This document shows, piece by piece, positions 53,430 to 62,557 of a stretch of DNA of 64,000 bases. A model generated the notes under the pieces. That model saw only the letters and a list, made by a program, of their open reading frames with translations. It was not told where the DNA came from and ran no database searches. This DNA comes from Pyrinomonadaceae bacterium (GTDB taxonomy: Bacteria > Acidobacteriota > Blastocatellia > Pyrinomonadales > Pyrinomonadaceae), in assembly GCA_026129865.1 (NCBI GenBank), contig JAHCHG010000008.1, positions 124,001 through 188,000 of the forward strand. Reading direction: 5' to 3'. Numbering within the stretch: position 1 is the stretch's first letter; the number at the start of each line of letters is the position of its first letter. The position numbers and the translations under genes were made by a program.

Positions 53430-53576
53430 TCACTCGTTGAGAATTTCTTCGACGCTCTCGCCGGCAGTTAAAAATTCGTAAATGGTTTGCACAGTTATTC
53501 TCTTTCCGCGAATGATCGGCACGCCGTTACCGATTTTTTCGGCATTCGTAATTCTTTCTGAAACTGCCTGCGCCAT
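53430..53576 (-). pseudogene. truncated DUF433-type antitoxin
   Basis: A 48-residue frame from the ATG at 53576 reads RITNAEKIGNGVPIIRGKRI then VQTIYEFLTAGESVEEILNE before a TGA. This is the first two thirds of a DUF433 protein (usual length about 75). These small antitoxins usually pair with a DUF5615 PIN-like toxin. The usual C-terminal helix (YPxLTxEDIxAAL) is missing, and the bases after the stop do not continue the homology. No partner toxin follows. It may be a remnant or a shortened solo repressor. Confidence 0.6.
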
Positions 53577-54038
53577 GTTCAGGATTATATCATTTTATCA
53601 CTGCCCTATTTTGCAGTGTTTTAAGAATTTGCATCGTCGCACAACCCGTTTGATGGAAATGAATTGCTTTAAATATCTTTGCTTTTACTTAAGCGCGGTA
53701 TGGTTCTTAATCCTCTCAAATATCGATGAATAGTTTGCAAAGAAAATAGTTACGGGCAAAAGCAATATGAACTACTTAAACCTTTTTGCGACAAGCCGCT
53801 GATTCGTCATAGATCCGTCAGCAGGTTCGAACTGTGAACAAGACGGGATGTAACATTTAACAGTCATCTTAACATTCGTGAGGCGCGTAATTCGATAAAA
53901 TTTTCGATAACTATTGATTTTATTGCGCCGTTCTAACCGGTTCCGATTAGGTATCATTTACACAGATCGTGGAGAAACTGGATCTTTGTCTCAAACTGGT
54001 TTTGAATTATGATACATCAAACTTTCACTTAAAACACA
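53577..54038. other. gene-poor AT-rich stretch
   Basis: These 462 bases lie between the DUF433 remnant and the iron-sulfur nuclease gene and hold no convincing coding region. An open stretch through 53482-53733 has unlike codon use and overlaps the DUF433 remnant. A short T-loop-like GGTTCGAACT at 53824-53833 has no tRNA around it. The stretch ends with the probable promoter region of the nuclease gene. Confidence 0.5.
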
Positions 54039-54932
54039 ATGATCAGAAAATTTGAATTCACTCCGATCCTCGGCTGGTCGGTCAGCCGCTGGGAGACTTT
54101 TTCCGCTTGCAGGCGGCAGTATTATTACCAGTATTACACCAAGTTCGAGGCATCGCGCGATCGGGAAAATTTCTTGACAGTCAAAGCGCTGAAAGATCTG
54201 ACGTCGATCCCTCTCGAGATCGGAAACGTAACGCATAAGATAATCGAAATCCTGCTGAAACGAATGCAGAAAACAACCAAGCCGATAGACATGCGCCGGT
54301 TTGACGATTTTGTGTTTGAAAAAACGAAACAGATAGTCGAATCAAAAAACTTCAGCGAAGTTTATTACGAAGAGCTTGAAACGATCGATCCCGAGGTACA
54401 GATCCTGCCGAAGGTTTCCGAGGCATTAAAGAATCTGCTCGGCGGCGGCAGGATCGAATGGCTGGCGGACAAGGCGGTCGAATCGAAAGATCAATGGATA
54501 ATCGACCCGGAAGGCTACGGCGAATGCCGTATCGGTGGACAAAAGGCGTACTGCAAGGTCGATTTTATGTTCCCGGTCGGCGGCGAGCTTCATATTCTCG
54601 ATTGGAAAACCGGTAAGAAAGACGACAAAAAGCACGGTCGGCAGCTGCGCGGCTATGTAACCTGGGCGTACTTTCATTTCGATGTACCGGCGGAAAAAAT
54701 CGTTCCGACCGTCGCGTATCTGATGCCCGAATATAAAGAGCGTTCGATAAAGGTCAACGAATTCGATGTCGAAGCATTTGCCGAACAAATTCGCGAAGAA
54801 ACCGAAGAAATGTATGACTATTGCGAAGATATTTTGCAAAACACGCCGCTCGCAAAGTCGGAATTTCCGATGACCGAAAACCTGAAACTTTGCAGTTTCT
54901 GCAATTTTCGCGAACTCTGCGGGCGCCGCTGA
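54039..54932 (+). CDS. PD-(D/E)XK nuclease with iron-sulfur cluster, Cas4/RecB-like
   Basis: The 297-residue protein shows the pattern of Cas4/AddB-type nucleases. An N-terminal Cys is in FSACRRQYYYQYY. The nuclease core is CKVDFMFPVGGELHILDWKTGKK (Asp, then Asp-x-Lys). A C-terminal three-Cys cluster is in LCSFCNFRELCGRR. These four cysteines probably hold a 4Fe-4S cluster that pins the nuclease fold. There is no helicase domain and no cas gene nearby, so it is not a CRISPR Cas4 by context. It probably processes DNA ends in repair or recombination. Confidence 0.85.
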   Translation: MIRKFEFTPILGWSVSRWETFSACRRQYYYQYYTKFEASRDRENFLTVKALKDLTSIPLEIGNVTHKIIEILLKRMQKTTKPIDMRRFDDFVFEKTKQIVESKNFSEVYYEELETIDPEVQILPKVSEALKNLLGGGRIEWLADKAVESKDQWIIDPEGYGECRIGGQKAYCKVDFMFPVGGELHILDWKTGKKDDKKHGRQLRGYVTWAYFHFDVPAEKIVPTVAYLMPEYKERSIKVNEFDVEAFAEQIREETEEMYDYCEDILQNTPLAKSEFPMTENLKLCSFCNFRELCGRR

Positions 54933-55053
54933 CCGGTTAAATGGATCCAAAGCACTCTGCTGAGTGTAAAAATGAGTTAAATCAATTCAAAAATTCTGTG
55001 GCTTTGTTTACTAAGTCATCACTTTGCTTCACACGTCTTCATCTCCTGTCTTA

Positions 55054-56400
55054 TCAAAGATCGTCAGCAAAGCCAAAGGTTTCATACCTGGGCTCGCCCG
55101 TCGAGCTTTCTAAAATGAAGAAGATCTTATGCCCGTTTATACTTCGCGTCACAGCAACATCGGTCCGCCCATCGCCGTCATAATCTCCTAGCTTTAATAG
55201 ATCGGAATCTAAACCCCACCGGATTATCTGTAGCTCTTGATCGAATGATCGCAGAATATAGAACACCTTTTGCCCTGATTCGTTGCGGATCACGGAAAGA
55301 TCTTGTGCGCCATCGCCGTCCCAATCTGATCTGCCAACGAAAAATTCATCGCTGCTCAAACCCCATTGAGTTGCGTAAACGCGATTATCAGTGCTTCGTC
55401 GCACATACCATATTAATTTTCCGTCCTCGCTTCGAGCGACCGTTAGGTCAGCCTGACCGTCCTTATCAAAATCGTTCGGAACCGGGATATCTCCTGATCT
55501 TCCAAAATAATAATTTCGAACAGTATTAGTCGAGCTTTCGATAACATACCAAACACCGGCGCGGAAGACCGCAATGTCGAATTTAGCATCTCCATCGTAA
55601 TCCGCCGGAGCAGGATAATCGCTGAGTCCAGAACTTCCCCAATTTACTTCAACGGTAGAGTTGGTCTGACTTTGATTAATTCTCCATAAGATCTGTCCAC
55701 TATAATCGATTGTGGAAAAATCGGAACGCGCGTCACCATCGAAGTCAGCTAGTTGCATGACCGCGTCCCCTGGGTGACCGATCTGCTTTTCGAGTAAACC
55801 GCCGATCAAACTAGGTTTAGCATAAAATTTGTTCGTAGAATTTCGATAAACGGTCAGATCGGTTCGCCCATCGCCGTCAAAATCATTGTACGCCCCATTT
55901 GCAAGATGAATCTGCCCCCGGACTTCGGTGGAACTGTTACTATTAACAAATATATAAGTTCTGTTTGAACGCAAATTCACTAAATTTTCATAACTCAAAC
56001 CAACCGTAAAATAAAAGGCTCCGCTTTGTCCCCCATTTTCGATACCGATAAGCCCATTCGAGGACCCCGTTTGTCCTAAAGGTGCACCGTACCCGAACCC
56101 CACCCGAATTGGAACGTTCGTGAAATTTTCGTAGCGGCAAGCTGCACGCAATGACGTCTGCGTAGGATCAAGTGTAAAAACACACGAGCCAGTTCCTGGC
56201 GAATTACTCTGTGGAACAACCTGCAAACCAGACAATCTGGCAACAAACATCTGACCGTTAATTACGTCACGAGACGTTCCAACTTTTTCTGTGCCAAATC
56301 GTACTGTCCCAGGCGAGAGCCCTTGCTGCGCAAGGATGTAGGATGTCAGAGATAAGGAATAGGCGATTAAGACAAATGCGCGGGAAAAAACTTTGTTCAT
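55054..56400 (-). CDS. secreted CHRD-domain and FG-GAP-repeat protein
   Basis: The 448-residue protein has a signal peptide (VLIAYSLSLTSYILAQQ). A CHRD-type domain lies at about residues 45-170 (FVARLSGLQVVPQSNSPGTG to TEVRGQIHLANG). Five to six degenerate repeats follow (NDFDGDGRTDLTVYRNSTN, then DYDGDAKFDIAVFRAGVWY). The repeat consensus is the same family as at 3668 and 42284 but weaker. It uses more A/T-ending codons than its neighbours, which hints at separate history. No interaction partner is evident. Confidence 0.82.
   Translation of the reverse strand: MNKVFSRAFVLIAYSLSLTSYILAQQGLSPGTVRFGTEKVGTSRDVINGQMFVARLSGLQVVPQSNSPGTGSCVFTLDPTQTSLRAACRYENFTNVPIRVGFGYGAPLGQTGSSNGLIGIENGGQSGAFYFTVGLSYENLVNLRSNRTYIFVNSNSSTEVRGQIHLANGAYNDFDGDGRTDLTVYRNSTNKFYAKPSLIGGLLEKQIGHPGDAVMQLADFDGDARSDFSTIDYSGQILWRINQSQTNSTVEVNWGSSGLSDYPAPADYDGDAKFDIAVFRAGVWYVIESSTNTVRNYYFGRSGDIPVPNDFDKDGQADLTVARSEDGKLIWYVRRSTDNRVYATQWGLSSDEFFVGRSDWDGDGAQDLSVIRNESGQKVFYILRSFDQELQIIRWGLDSDLLKLGDYDGDGRTDVAVTRSINGHKIFFILESSTGEPRYETFGFADDL
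55057..55884 (-). repeat. degenerate FG-GAP/VCBS-like coding repeats
   Basis: From residue about 173 to the end of the protein, units beginning DxDxDGxxDxxV recur every 45-50 residues. They have lost many of the FRPSTGTWY residues seen in the other two proteins. Confidence 0.75.
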
Positions 56401-56589
56401 AATTTTCGTTAATCTAAAGATAGAATTGTCCGATCATACCCAAAAACTCAAACATTTGCTACACTCTCAATCGCCCCGCTTTTATAAAATTTTAGCGAAC
56501 GATCCAAAATTGGGTAGATGACACTTTACGCTCTTTAAAAGTTAGCTACCTTACTCGATTGCAACTTTAATTCAATAGGTGAAAATTAC

Positions 56590-58002
56590 ATGAGTGAAAA
56601 CGAAGAAAGAGAAATCATTCCGCCCGACTTGTACGAGCAGGAGCTGAAAACCGACCTGGACGATGACACGCCTGATAAACCGAAAGGAATGGCGCTGCAT
56701 ACGAAGATTCTAATCGGATTGGTCGTCGGCGTTGCGGGCGGTCTGCTTGTCAATTTCACGCTCGGCGGCGAAGATCCGCGGATCACTTCCGCGGTGGAAA
56801 ATTTCACCCGACCAATCGGACAGCTTTTTCTTAATCTGTTGTTGATGATCGTCGTTCCGCTGGTTTTTTCATCGCTCGTTGTTGGGGTTGCGGGAATCGG
56901 CGATATTCGAAAGCTTGGTAGAATCGGCGCGAAATCCTTTGCATATTCGCTGGTAATTTCTGCGATCTCGGTTGCGATCGGTCTGACGATCGCAAATACT
57001 TTGCGACCCGGCGACCGGATGGATGCGGACACGAAAGCGAAACTCGAACAAAAATACAGCTCTGATGCCGGAAAAACGGTCGAAAGTGCAAAGAAAGCCG
57101 AGGAAGCTGCGAAAGATACGGCGTTGATGTCGGTCGTTAAAACGATCGTTCCGAAGAATGTCTTTAATTCGATCGCGGGCGAAAATCCGAACATGCTTCA
57201 TATCATGTTTTTCGCTCTGATCGTTGGTGTTGCGATAACCTTGCTGCCCGCGCCGGTTTCCGAACCCTTCGTTCGATTTATGGAGGCGACGTTTGAAATA
57301 ACGTCAAAAATAATAGACATAATAATGAAATTTGCGCCGTACGCGGTGGCGTGTTTGCTGTTTAATAATATTTCGATATTCGGGCTCGATCTGCTTTATT
57401 CTCTCGGCTGGTTCGTTTTTGCTGTTCTACTGGGCTTGGGAATTCACTTTTTCGGCGTTTATTCGCTTTCTGTTTATTTTCTGTCGAAACTCAATCCGCT
57501 CGACTTTTTCAAACGGGTTCGCACCGTGATTTTGACGGCTTTTTCAACGAGCTCTTCGAACGCGACGCTCCCGACCGCGCTTCGCGTTTCTGAGGAAAAT
57601 CTTGGCGTTCCGAAGGACATCAACAGCTTTGTTCTGACGGTCGGAGCGACGGCAAATCAAAATGGAACAGCGCTTTACGAAGGAATTACGGTTCTTTTCA
57701 TCGCTCAGCTTGCCGGCGTCGATCTGACATTTGCCCAGCAGCTGATGGTCGTGTATCTCGCGATTCTCGGCGGGATCGGAACGGCGGGGGTTCCGAGCGG
57801 TTCGATTCCTTTTATCATTGGTATTTTAGCGATGATCGGCATCGATCCGGCGCTGATCGCGATCATTCTCGGCGTCGATCGATTGCTCGATATGTGCCGG
57901 ACGACGCTCAACGTAGTCGGCGACATTACGGCGGCGACGTTTGTTGCTCGATCCGAAGGTTACGAACTTCTTAAAGTTCCCGAAAATGTTGAGATCGGTT
58001 AG
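56590..58002 (+). CDS. dicarboxylate/amino acid:cation symporter (DAACS, GltP-like)
   Basis: The 470-residue membrane protein is of the SLC1/GltPh fold. A hydrophilic N-terminal tail of 38 residues precedes the first helix. Hairpin 1 contains the substrate motif TSSSNATLPTALR. Helix 7 carries GATANQNGTALY (NMDGT in relatives, here NQNGT). The C-terminal substrate helix is DRLLDMCRTTLNVVGD. It imports glutamate, aspartate or C4-dicarboxylates with protons or sodium. An insertion with Lys/Glu-rich helix at about residues 150-180 is unusual. A clear terminator follows at 58007. Confidence 0.92.
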   Translation: MSENEEREIIPPDLYEQELKTDLDDDTPDKPKGMALHTKILIGLVVGVAGGLLVNFTLGGEDPRITSAVENFTRPIGQLFLNLLLMIVVPLVFSSLVVGVAGIGDIRKLGRIGAKSFAYSLVISAISVAIGLTIANTLRPGDRMDADTKAKLEQKYSSDAGKTVESAKKAEEAAKDTALMSVVKTIVPKNVFNSIAGENPNMLHIMFFALIVGVAITLLPAPVSEPFVRFMEATFEITSKIIDIIMKFAPYAVACLLFNNISIFGLDLLYSLGWFVFAVLLGLGIHFFGVYSLSVYFLSKLNPLDFFKRVRTVILTAFSTSSSNATLPTALRVSEENLGVPKDINSFVLTVGATANQNGTALYEGITVLFIAQLAGVDLTFAQQLMVVYLAILGGIGTAGVPSGSIPFIIGILAMIGIDPALIAIILGVDRLLDMCRTTLNVVGDITAATFVARSEGYELLKVPENVEIG

Positions 58003-58006
58003 ATCG

Positions 58007-58041
58007 AAAGCGCTGCTTGAGAAATTGAGCAGCGCTTTTTT
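58007..58041 (+). terminator. intrinsic terminator after the symporter gene
   Basis: AAAGCGCTGCT (58007-58017) pairs perfectly with AGCAGCGCTTT (58028-58038) around ten bases. The T-run extends to 58041. Confidence 0.9.
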
Positions 58042-58107
58042 ACGTTCGAAATTCTTTCAAAATTCTCGAAATTATCTTAAAATGCTGCTACTCGTGGGGT
58101 TAGAGAT

Positions 58108-58680
58108 ATGATTAACGCACACGGGCATCCCGAACCGGTTCGCCTGAGATTTAAGGTCGACGAATATTACAAAATGATCGAACTCGGGATGCTCGATAAT
58201 TATGAAAGAGCCGAGATTATCGAGGGAGAACTGATTTCGAAAATTACTTTTCGGGATAGACATTCTGCATGCGTAAATTTTCTTAACCGTGTGTTCATCA
58301 AGTCGGTTTCAGACGATATTCTTGTAAGTGTTCAAAATCCGCTGCGAATTTCGGAATACGACGAACCGGAACCCGATATAGTTCTTTCCGACCTGACAAA
58401 GTATGACGGCAAACGGCATCCGCGACCGGAAGAGGTCTTTATGGTCGTGAAAGTCGCAGACAAAACACTCAAATGCGACAGCGGTATCAAACTTTCGCTT
58501 TATGCCGCCGCGGAAATTCCGGAAGTTTGGATCGTAAATCTCGTGAACGATATAGTTGAAATTCATCAAAAACCTTCGAGCGGCATTTATCGGCTGGCGC
58601 AGATCGCAAAACGCGGAGAGATCGCCTCATCGTCGATTCTGCCCCAGATAAAAATTAGTGTTGACGAACTTTTAGGATAA
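58108..58680 (+). CDS. Uma2-family PD-(D/E)XK protein, catalytic Glu replaced
   Basis: The 190-residue Uma2 protein (restriction-endonuclease-like fold) shows EPDIVLSDL with the first catalytic Asp. It ends in the family motif KLSLYAAAEIPEVWIVNLV. The core strand usually reads VVEVSDxSxxxD, with the second catalytic Glu. Here it reads MVVKVADKTLKCDSGIK, so Lys replaces Glu. Uma2 proteins are abundant in some phyla and their biological role is not settled. The change suggests a non-nuclease or altered metal site. The gene precedes the rhomboid gene by 6 bases. Confidence 0.83.
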   Translation: MINAHGHPEPVRLRFKVDEYYKMIELGMLDNYERAEIIEGELISKITFRDRHSACVNFLNRVFIKSVSDDILVSVQNPLRISEYDEPEPDIVLSDLTKYDGKRHPRPEEVFMVVKVADKTLKCDSGIKLSLYAAAEIPEVWIVNLVNDIVEIHQKPSSGIYRLAQIAKRGEIASSSILPQIKISVDELLG

Positions 58681-58686
58681 AAAAAT

Positions 58687-59424
58687 ATGTTTCCGCTTAG
58701 CGACGACAATTCCGAAATTACGATTACACCGTATGTAAATTACATTTTCATCGGCATAAACATTCTGGTTTTCGTTCTTTTTCAGGGTTTGGGCGGAAAT
58801 GACGCATTTTCGTATGCGTATTCGCTGGTTCCGCGCGAAGTGACGACCGGTGTCGATATCGAAGGTGTCGTTGCCGTAAAAAATTCCGCCGGGCAGGTCT
58901 TAGGAGAAATTCGCCATTTCAACGCGCCGCTCGGGGTTTATTTTAACTTTTTGAGTTCGATGTTTATGCATGGCGACGTAATGCATATCGGCGGAAATAT
59001 GTTGTTCTTATGGATCTTCGGCGACAACATCGAAAACCTCATCGGGCATATCCGGTTTGCCGCTTTTTACATCGTATGCGGACTGGCGGCGGCGTTCGCG
59101 CAGGTCTTTATGGGACCGGATTCTGTGATCCCGATGCTTGGCGCGTCCGGCGCGATCTCGGGAGTTTTGGGCGGTTATGTTTTGCTTTTCCCGACGCGAA
59201 ATGTGCGCGCATTGATCTTTAGAGTTGTAACGACTGTACCGGCGTATGTCGCGCTCGGAATTTGGATCGGCTATCAAATAATTCTAGGATATTTCTCGCC
59301 GTCGGGTGAAGGCGGTGTGGCATACGCCGCGCATATCGGCGGATTTATTTCAGGTGTTGCGCTTATCAAAGTCTTTGCGATCGGAACTTCGACGGACAAA
59401 AACATTCCGGCACATCCGCTTTGA
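58687..59424 (+). CDS. rhomboid-family intramembrane serine protease
   Basis: The 245-residue protein has six predicted membrane helices. The catalytic Ser is in GASGAISGVLGGYVLLFP and the catalytic His in AYAAHIGGFISGV. The L1-loop region has the typical SMFMHGDVMHIGGNMLFLWIFG. Rhomboids cut membrane-protein substrates inside the bilayer. A long loop between helices 1 and 2 is as in other bacterial short rhomboids. It follows the Uma2 gene by 6 bases. Confidence 0.92.
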   Translation: MFPLSDDNSEITITPYVNYIFIGINILVFVLFQGLGGNDAFSYAYSLVPREVTTGVDIEGVVAVKNSAGQVLGEIRHFNAPLGVYFNFLSSMFMHGDVMHIGGNMLFLWIFGDNIENLIGHIRFAAFYIVCGLAAAFAQVFMGPDSVIPMLGASGAISGVLGGYVLLFPTRNVRALIFRVVTTVPAYVALGIWIGYQIILGYFSPSGEGGVAYAAHIGGFISGVALIKVFAIGTSTDKNIPAHPL

Positions 59425-59472
59425 TCGCGATTTGAACCGCGCAGCAGATCGTCAGATATAGCGGGCAGCGGA

Positions 59473-59994
59473 TCAGCTTTTTTCAAGAGTTAAGCTTTCA
59501 AGCATTTCGATTATCCTTTCGCGAAATTCGGCGAGATGCTCGCTCAGGACAAATGCTTTGAAAACATAGATCTCACCGTCGTTTCGACCACGCAGGATCT
59601 TTGTAAACTGCCGCTTTTCGGCATCGTCAACGGAGATCTCGGTTTCAATAAAGATCGCCGAAAAATCGCCCGATTCCGAACGCTCTGAGATCACCTCGCT
59701 ACTCGACGCTTTGGTTTCCTCGACGAGCTCGTTTACCGACCGGTCATGTACGATCGTAATTTCGGCATTTGCCCGCCAAACATTGCGAAGTTCTCCTTCT
59801 CCGAAATCCTTTGAATACGCCTCGAAAATGGAATCATCGCGCAGCGGGTGAAGAAAACCTTCGGGCTTTACAAGTCGAAATCGATCCGTCACTACAACTT
59901 CGCGGTCGTAAGCTTCGGCGGCGTTTTTCTTGATCTTTGTGGAGACGTAAACCATTAGGGCAACAATGATTCCGCCTATTATAAAAAGTTCCAT
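59473..59994 (-). CDS. membrane-anchored protein of unknown function
   Basis: The ATG at 59994 is followed at once by a membrane helix (ELFIIGGIIVALMVYVSTK); this gives 173 residues. The upstream frame overlaps rlmN and was rejected. The rest is a soluble alpha/beta domain (RFRLVKPEGFLHPLRDDSIF, then ITIVHDRSVNELVEE) with no known catalytic motif. It lies 2 bases after rlmN and is surely co-transcribed with it. I do not recognise the family. Confidence 0.7.
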   Translation of the reverse strand: MELFIIGGIIVALMVYVSTKIKKNAAEAYDREVVVTDRFRLVKPEGFLHPLRDDSIFEAYSKDFGEGELRNVWRANAEITIVHDRSVNELVEETKASSSEVISERSESGDFSAIFIETEISVDDAEKRQFTKILRGRNDGEIYVFKAFVLSEHLAEFRERIIEMLESLTLEKS

Positions 59995-59996
59995 AG

Positions 59997-61094
59997 TTAG
60001 ATCTCGACCGTACGTCCGATCTGGAATAGATTCGGCGAGTTCTTTGCGGCAAGCTGCCCGCATGCAGCATAAATATCGCGTCCACGCGGAGTCCGCACGT
60101 AGGCAGATATGCCCCGGTCTTCCAACGTTCTCTTAAATTCTGCCACCCGGTCAGCTCCCGGTGGATGGTAATCGAGACCTTCAGCTGCATTATGCGCGAT
60201 GAGATTTATTTTGACCCGCTCCAACCCATATTCATTTATCTTGTCCGCAAGTTCTTCTGCGTGGGCGGGCGAATCGTTGACGCCGCCAAGAAGGACATAT
60301 TCAAATGTAAACCGCTCGCCGCGGCGGAGCGACAGTTCGAACGTTTTGGCGGCAGTAAAAAGCTCGTCGATATTCCAGCGTTTGTTAACCGGCATTAAAC
60401 GGTTTCGAAGTTCGTCATTGGGAGCCGAAAGCGAGATGGCAAGGTGCGGGCGATTTTCTAGTCTGGCAAACTCGTATATCTTCGGCACGATCCCGACGGT
60501 CGAAACCGTTACCCGGTTCGGAACGATAAAAAGTCCGTCTTCATTGGACATAATTTCGAGAGATTTTATCAAATTTTCAAAATTAGCAAACGGCTCACCC
60601 GCACCCATCGCGACCAGATTTGTGCCGTGCGGTGTCGGTTCGCCGGCGCCGTAAACGTCATTTAGAACAATGATTATCTGTTCAACGATCTCTCCCGCGG
60701 TCAAGTTTCTAAGCAGCCCGAGTTTCGCGGTCAGGCAAAAATCGCATTTCAGCGCGCAGCCCGACTGCGACGAAAAACAGATCGTGTCGCGGTTTTCCGT
60801 AGGAAGATAGACAGTTTCAACCGGATAACCGTCATGCGTTTTCATCAAGAACCGGCGCGTGCCGTCTTCGGAAATGTAGCGCGATTCAACTGTCAGCGTC
60901 GAAGCGGTCGCGTGATCGCTCAGATGTTTTCGAAACGCTTTCGGCAGATCCGTGACCGCTTCAAAATCGCGCAAACGTCTTTCATGCAAAGCTTTAAAAA
61001 TTTGCTTTGAGCGGTACTTCGGCTCGCCGACCGATTGGACGAAATCTTCCAATTCGGACTCCAAAAATGATGTAAGATGAATTTTTTCACTCAT
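59997..61094 (-). CDS. rlmN: dual-specificity 23S rRNA/tRNA adenine-C2 methyltransferase RlmN
   Basis: RlmN is a radical-SAM enzyme that methylates A2503 of 23S rRNA and A37 of some tRNAs. The 365-residue protein has the cluster motif CALKCDFC, preceded by FSSQSG. GEPFANFENL and PHLAISLSAPND are the SAM-binding segments. The C-terminal catalytic Cys lies in AACGQLAAK. The N-terminal helical domain (FLESELEDFVQSVGEPKYRS) is typical as well. It is followed by the small membrane-anchored protein gene. Confidence 0.95.
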   Translation of the reverse strand: MSEKIHLTSFLESELEDFVQSVGEPKYRSKQIFKALHERRLRDFEAVTDLPKAFRKHLSDHATASTLTVESRYISEDGTRRFLMKTHDGYPVETVYLPTENRDTICFSSQSGCALKCDFCLTAKLGLLRNLTAGEIVEQIIIVLNDVYGAGEPTPHGTNLVAMGAGEPFANFENLIKSLEIMSNEDGLFIVPNRVTVSTVGIVPKIYEFARLENRPHLAISLSAPNDELRNRLMPVNKRWNIDELFTAAKTFELSLRRGERFTFEYVLLGGVNDSPAHAEELADKINEYGLERVKINLIAHNAAEGLDYHPPGADRVAEFKRTLEDRGISAYVRTPRGRDIYAACGQLAAKNSPNLFQIGRTVEI

Positions 61095-61195
61095 TCCGCT
61101 CTATTTTACCGCCGGAGGGTTGATCTTGCGAATCAATATAGTTTTTAGGCGATGAAAGGGCGCGAAAACTTCATGTTAAAATTCCATAAATCTTC

Positions 61196-62077
61196 ATGAA
61201 AGTCTTAAAAAATGCAAAAATAGCCGCACTCATATTGATCGCTGCCGCAATTTTCTGTGTTTGGGCGGGAAAGCGGATTGCGGAAAAACTGCCGCCGAGG
61301 GTCGAAAACGTCGATTCGCTTACGGTCCCGAAAAGCGGAGCAAAAGATGTCGACCTGAGCCTGATCGAAAAGCATTTGCCGTTCGGAATTCCGGACGGCA
61401 CGACCGCGGACATCAACAATCCAAACAGTTATTTGCTCGTCAGCGAGCATTTTGCGATCTCCTACAATCGTTCCAGATCGACGCCGAACTGGGCTGCGTG
61501 GCGCTTAACGCGAGCGGATATGGGAAAACTGCGCCGCGAAGATTCATATCGACCGGACGACCGTTTGCCGAACGGCTGGAACCCCGTTTTCCCCGGAGAT
61601 TTCAGCGGCAGCGGGTTTACGCGCGGACATCTTTGTCCAAATTCGGACCGCGACGCAACCACGGAAGGAATGGCTTCGACATTTTTGATGACGAACATGG
61701 TGCCGCAAACTTACGATCTGAACGCAGGACCTTGGTTAAAGCTCGAGGAACATCTTCGCAATCTGGCGCGCCGCGGCAATACGATCTATGTTGTCGCCGG
61801 AGCATACGGCGAAACGAAGAAGATCCGCGGAAAGATATCGGTGCCGACGAACATCTGGAAGGTCGCTCTAATATTTCCCGACGGTCAGCCGCCTGCGAAC
61901 GTGAACGGCAAGACGAAGGTGATAGCCGTTGATATGCCGAACATCTCCGGAATAAAAGCAAATAACTGGAAAGATTACCGAATTTCCGTCCGCGACCTGG
62001 AAAGGCGCACCGGAAATGATTTCTTTCCACTTATCCCCCGGGAAATTCAAGAGATTTTAGAAGTTCGAATAAAGTGA
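61196..62077 (+). CDS. secreted or membrane-anchored NUC1-type DNA/RNA non-specific endonuclease
   Basis: The 293-residue protein has an N-terminal signal or anchor helix (IAALILIAAAIFCVWAGK). The catalytic motif reads TRGHLCPNSDR, where the family has (D/T)RGH with the catalytic His. The metal-binding Asn is in MTNMVPQTYDLNAGPW, and the fold continues with TIYVVAGAYGE. NUC1 nucleases cut single- and double-stranded DNA and RNA with one metal ion. Localisation outside the cytoplasm protects the host. With the S1/P1 nuclease at 30184 it suggests scavenging of external nucleic acid. Confidence 0.92.
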   Translation: MKVLKNAKIAALILIAAAIFCVWAGKRIAEKLPPRVENVDSLTVPKSGAKDVDLSLIEKHLPFGIPDGTTADINNPNSYLLVSEHFAISYNRSRSTPNWAAWRLTRADMGKLRREDSYRPDDRLPNGWNPVFPGDFSGSGFTRGHLCPNSDRDATTEGMASTFLMTNMVPQTYDLNAGPWLKLEEHLRNLARRGNTIYVVAGAYGETKKIRGKISVPTNIWKVALIFPDGQPPANVNGKTKVIAVDMPNISGIKANNWKDYRISVRDLERRTGNDFFPLIPREIQEILEVRIK

Positions 62078-62150
62078 CGAGACCGCCGGAACCACGAAGA
62101 TCCAGGCAGCATTCGCAGAATTTTGTACTAAAATTCATTCAAATACCGAT

Positions 62151-62366
62151 CTATCCGGAAAGTTCAAATTTCTGAACTAATTTTTCGAAACGGGTGATCT
62201 TGGCGTGTTCCCTAATGTTAGCGCGGTTGGTTGCAGTTTGTGCGGGAGTTAACGGGTCGACAGGTTCGACGTTCGGCGCAAAGTTTCCTTTTATAGACGG
62301 CGAATTTCGAACGAAAATAGAAGCTATTAATTCGAATGACATAAAATCAACGGGAATCACTGTCAA
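62151..62366 (-). CDS. possible small protein, 71 residues
   Basis: An open frame of 71 residues has a balanced composition and codon choice like the surrounding genes. Its C-terminal half is charged and helical (ANIREHAKITRFEKLVQKF). There is no known motif and no clear ribosome-binding site. An overlapping open frame on the other strand (62194-62403) is less protein-like. The whole gap 62078-62557 holds nothing else I can recognise. Confidence 0.35.
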   Translation of the reverse strand: MTVIPVDFMSFELIASIFVRNSPSIKGNFAPNVEPVDPLTPAQTATNRANIREHAKITRFEKLVQKFELSG

Positions 62367-62557
62367 CGACGCGTTTAGTGCGGGGCAATGCTGCTTCGGC
62401 TGAAAACTTCGGCAAACAATTTTCTTTTCCAGGTAAAAGACGTGAACCGGCGAAAAGAATCTCGGCGGACGCGCCTTTATCGCAAGCGACCGACCCGGGT
62501 TGTTTTAACTAGTCAACCGTACGATAATAAGGCAAAAGCAATAAAAGGGAAGCATTT

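Noticed and set aside
53415-53432. Readthrough of the DUF433 stop as a second selenocysteine codon
   Set aside because: The bases after this TGA do not continue the DUF433 homology in frame, and the family has no Cys or Sec at that place. Truncation is the simpler reading.
53821-53835. GGTTCGAACT resembling a tRNA T-loop
   Set aside because: The flanking bases cannot form a five-pair T-stem, and no acceptor, D or anticodon arms are found around it.
54039-54932. CRISPR-associated Cas4
   Set aside because: The fold and cysteine pattern fit Cas4-like nucleases, but there is no cas1, cas2 or repeat array in the window. A general RecB/Cas4-like nuclease is the safer call.
62194-62403. Plus-strand open frame in the gap before the Usp gene
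   Set aside because: Its composition is less protein-like than the minus-strand frame that overlaps it, and no start signal is seen. Neither frame is certain.
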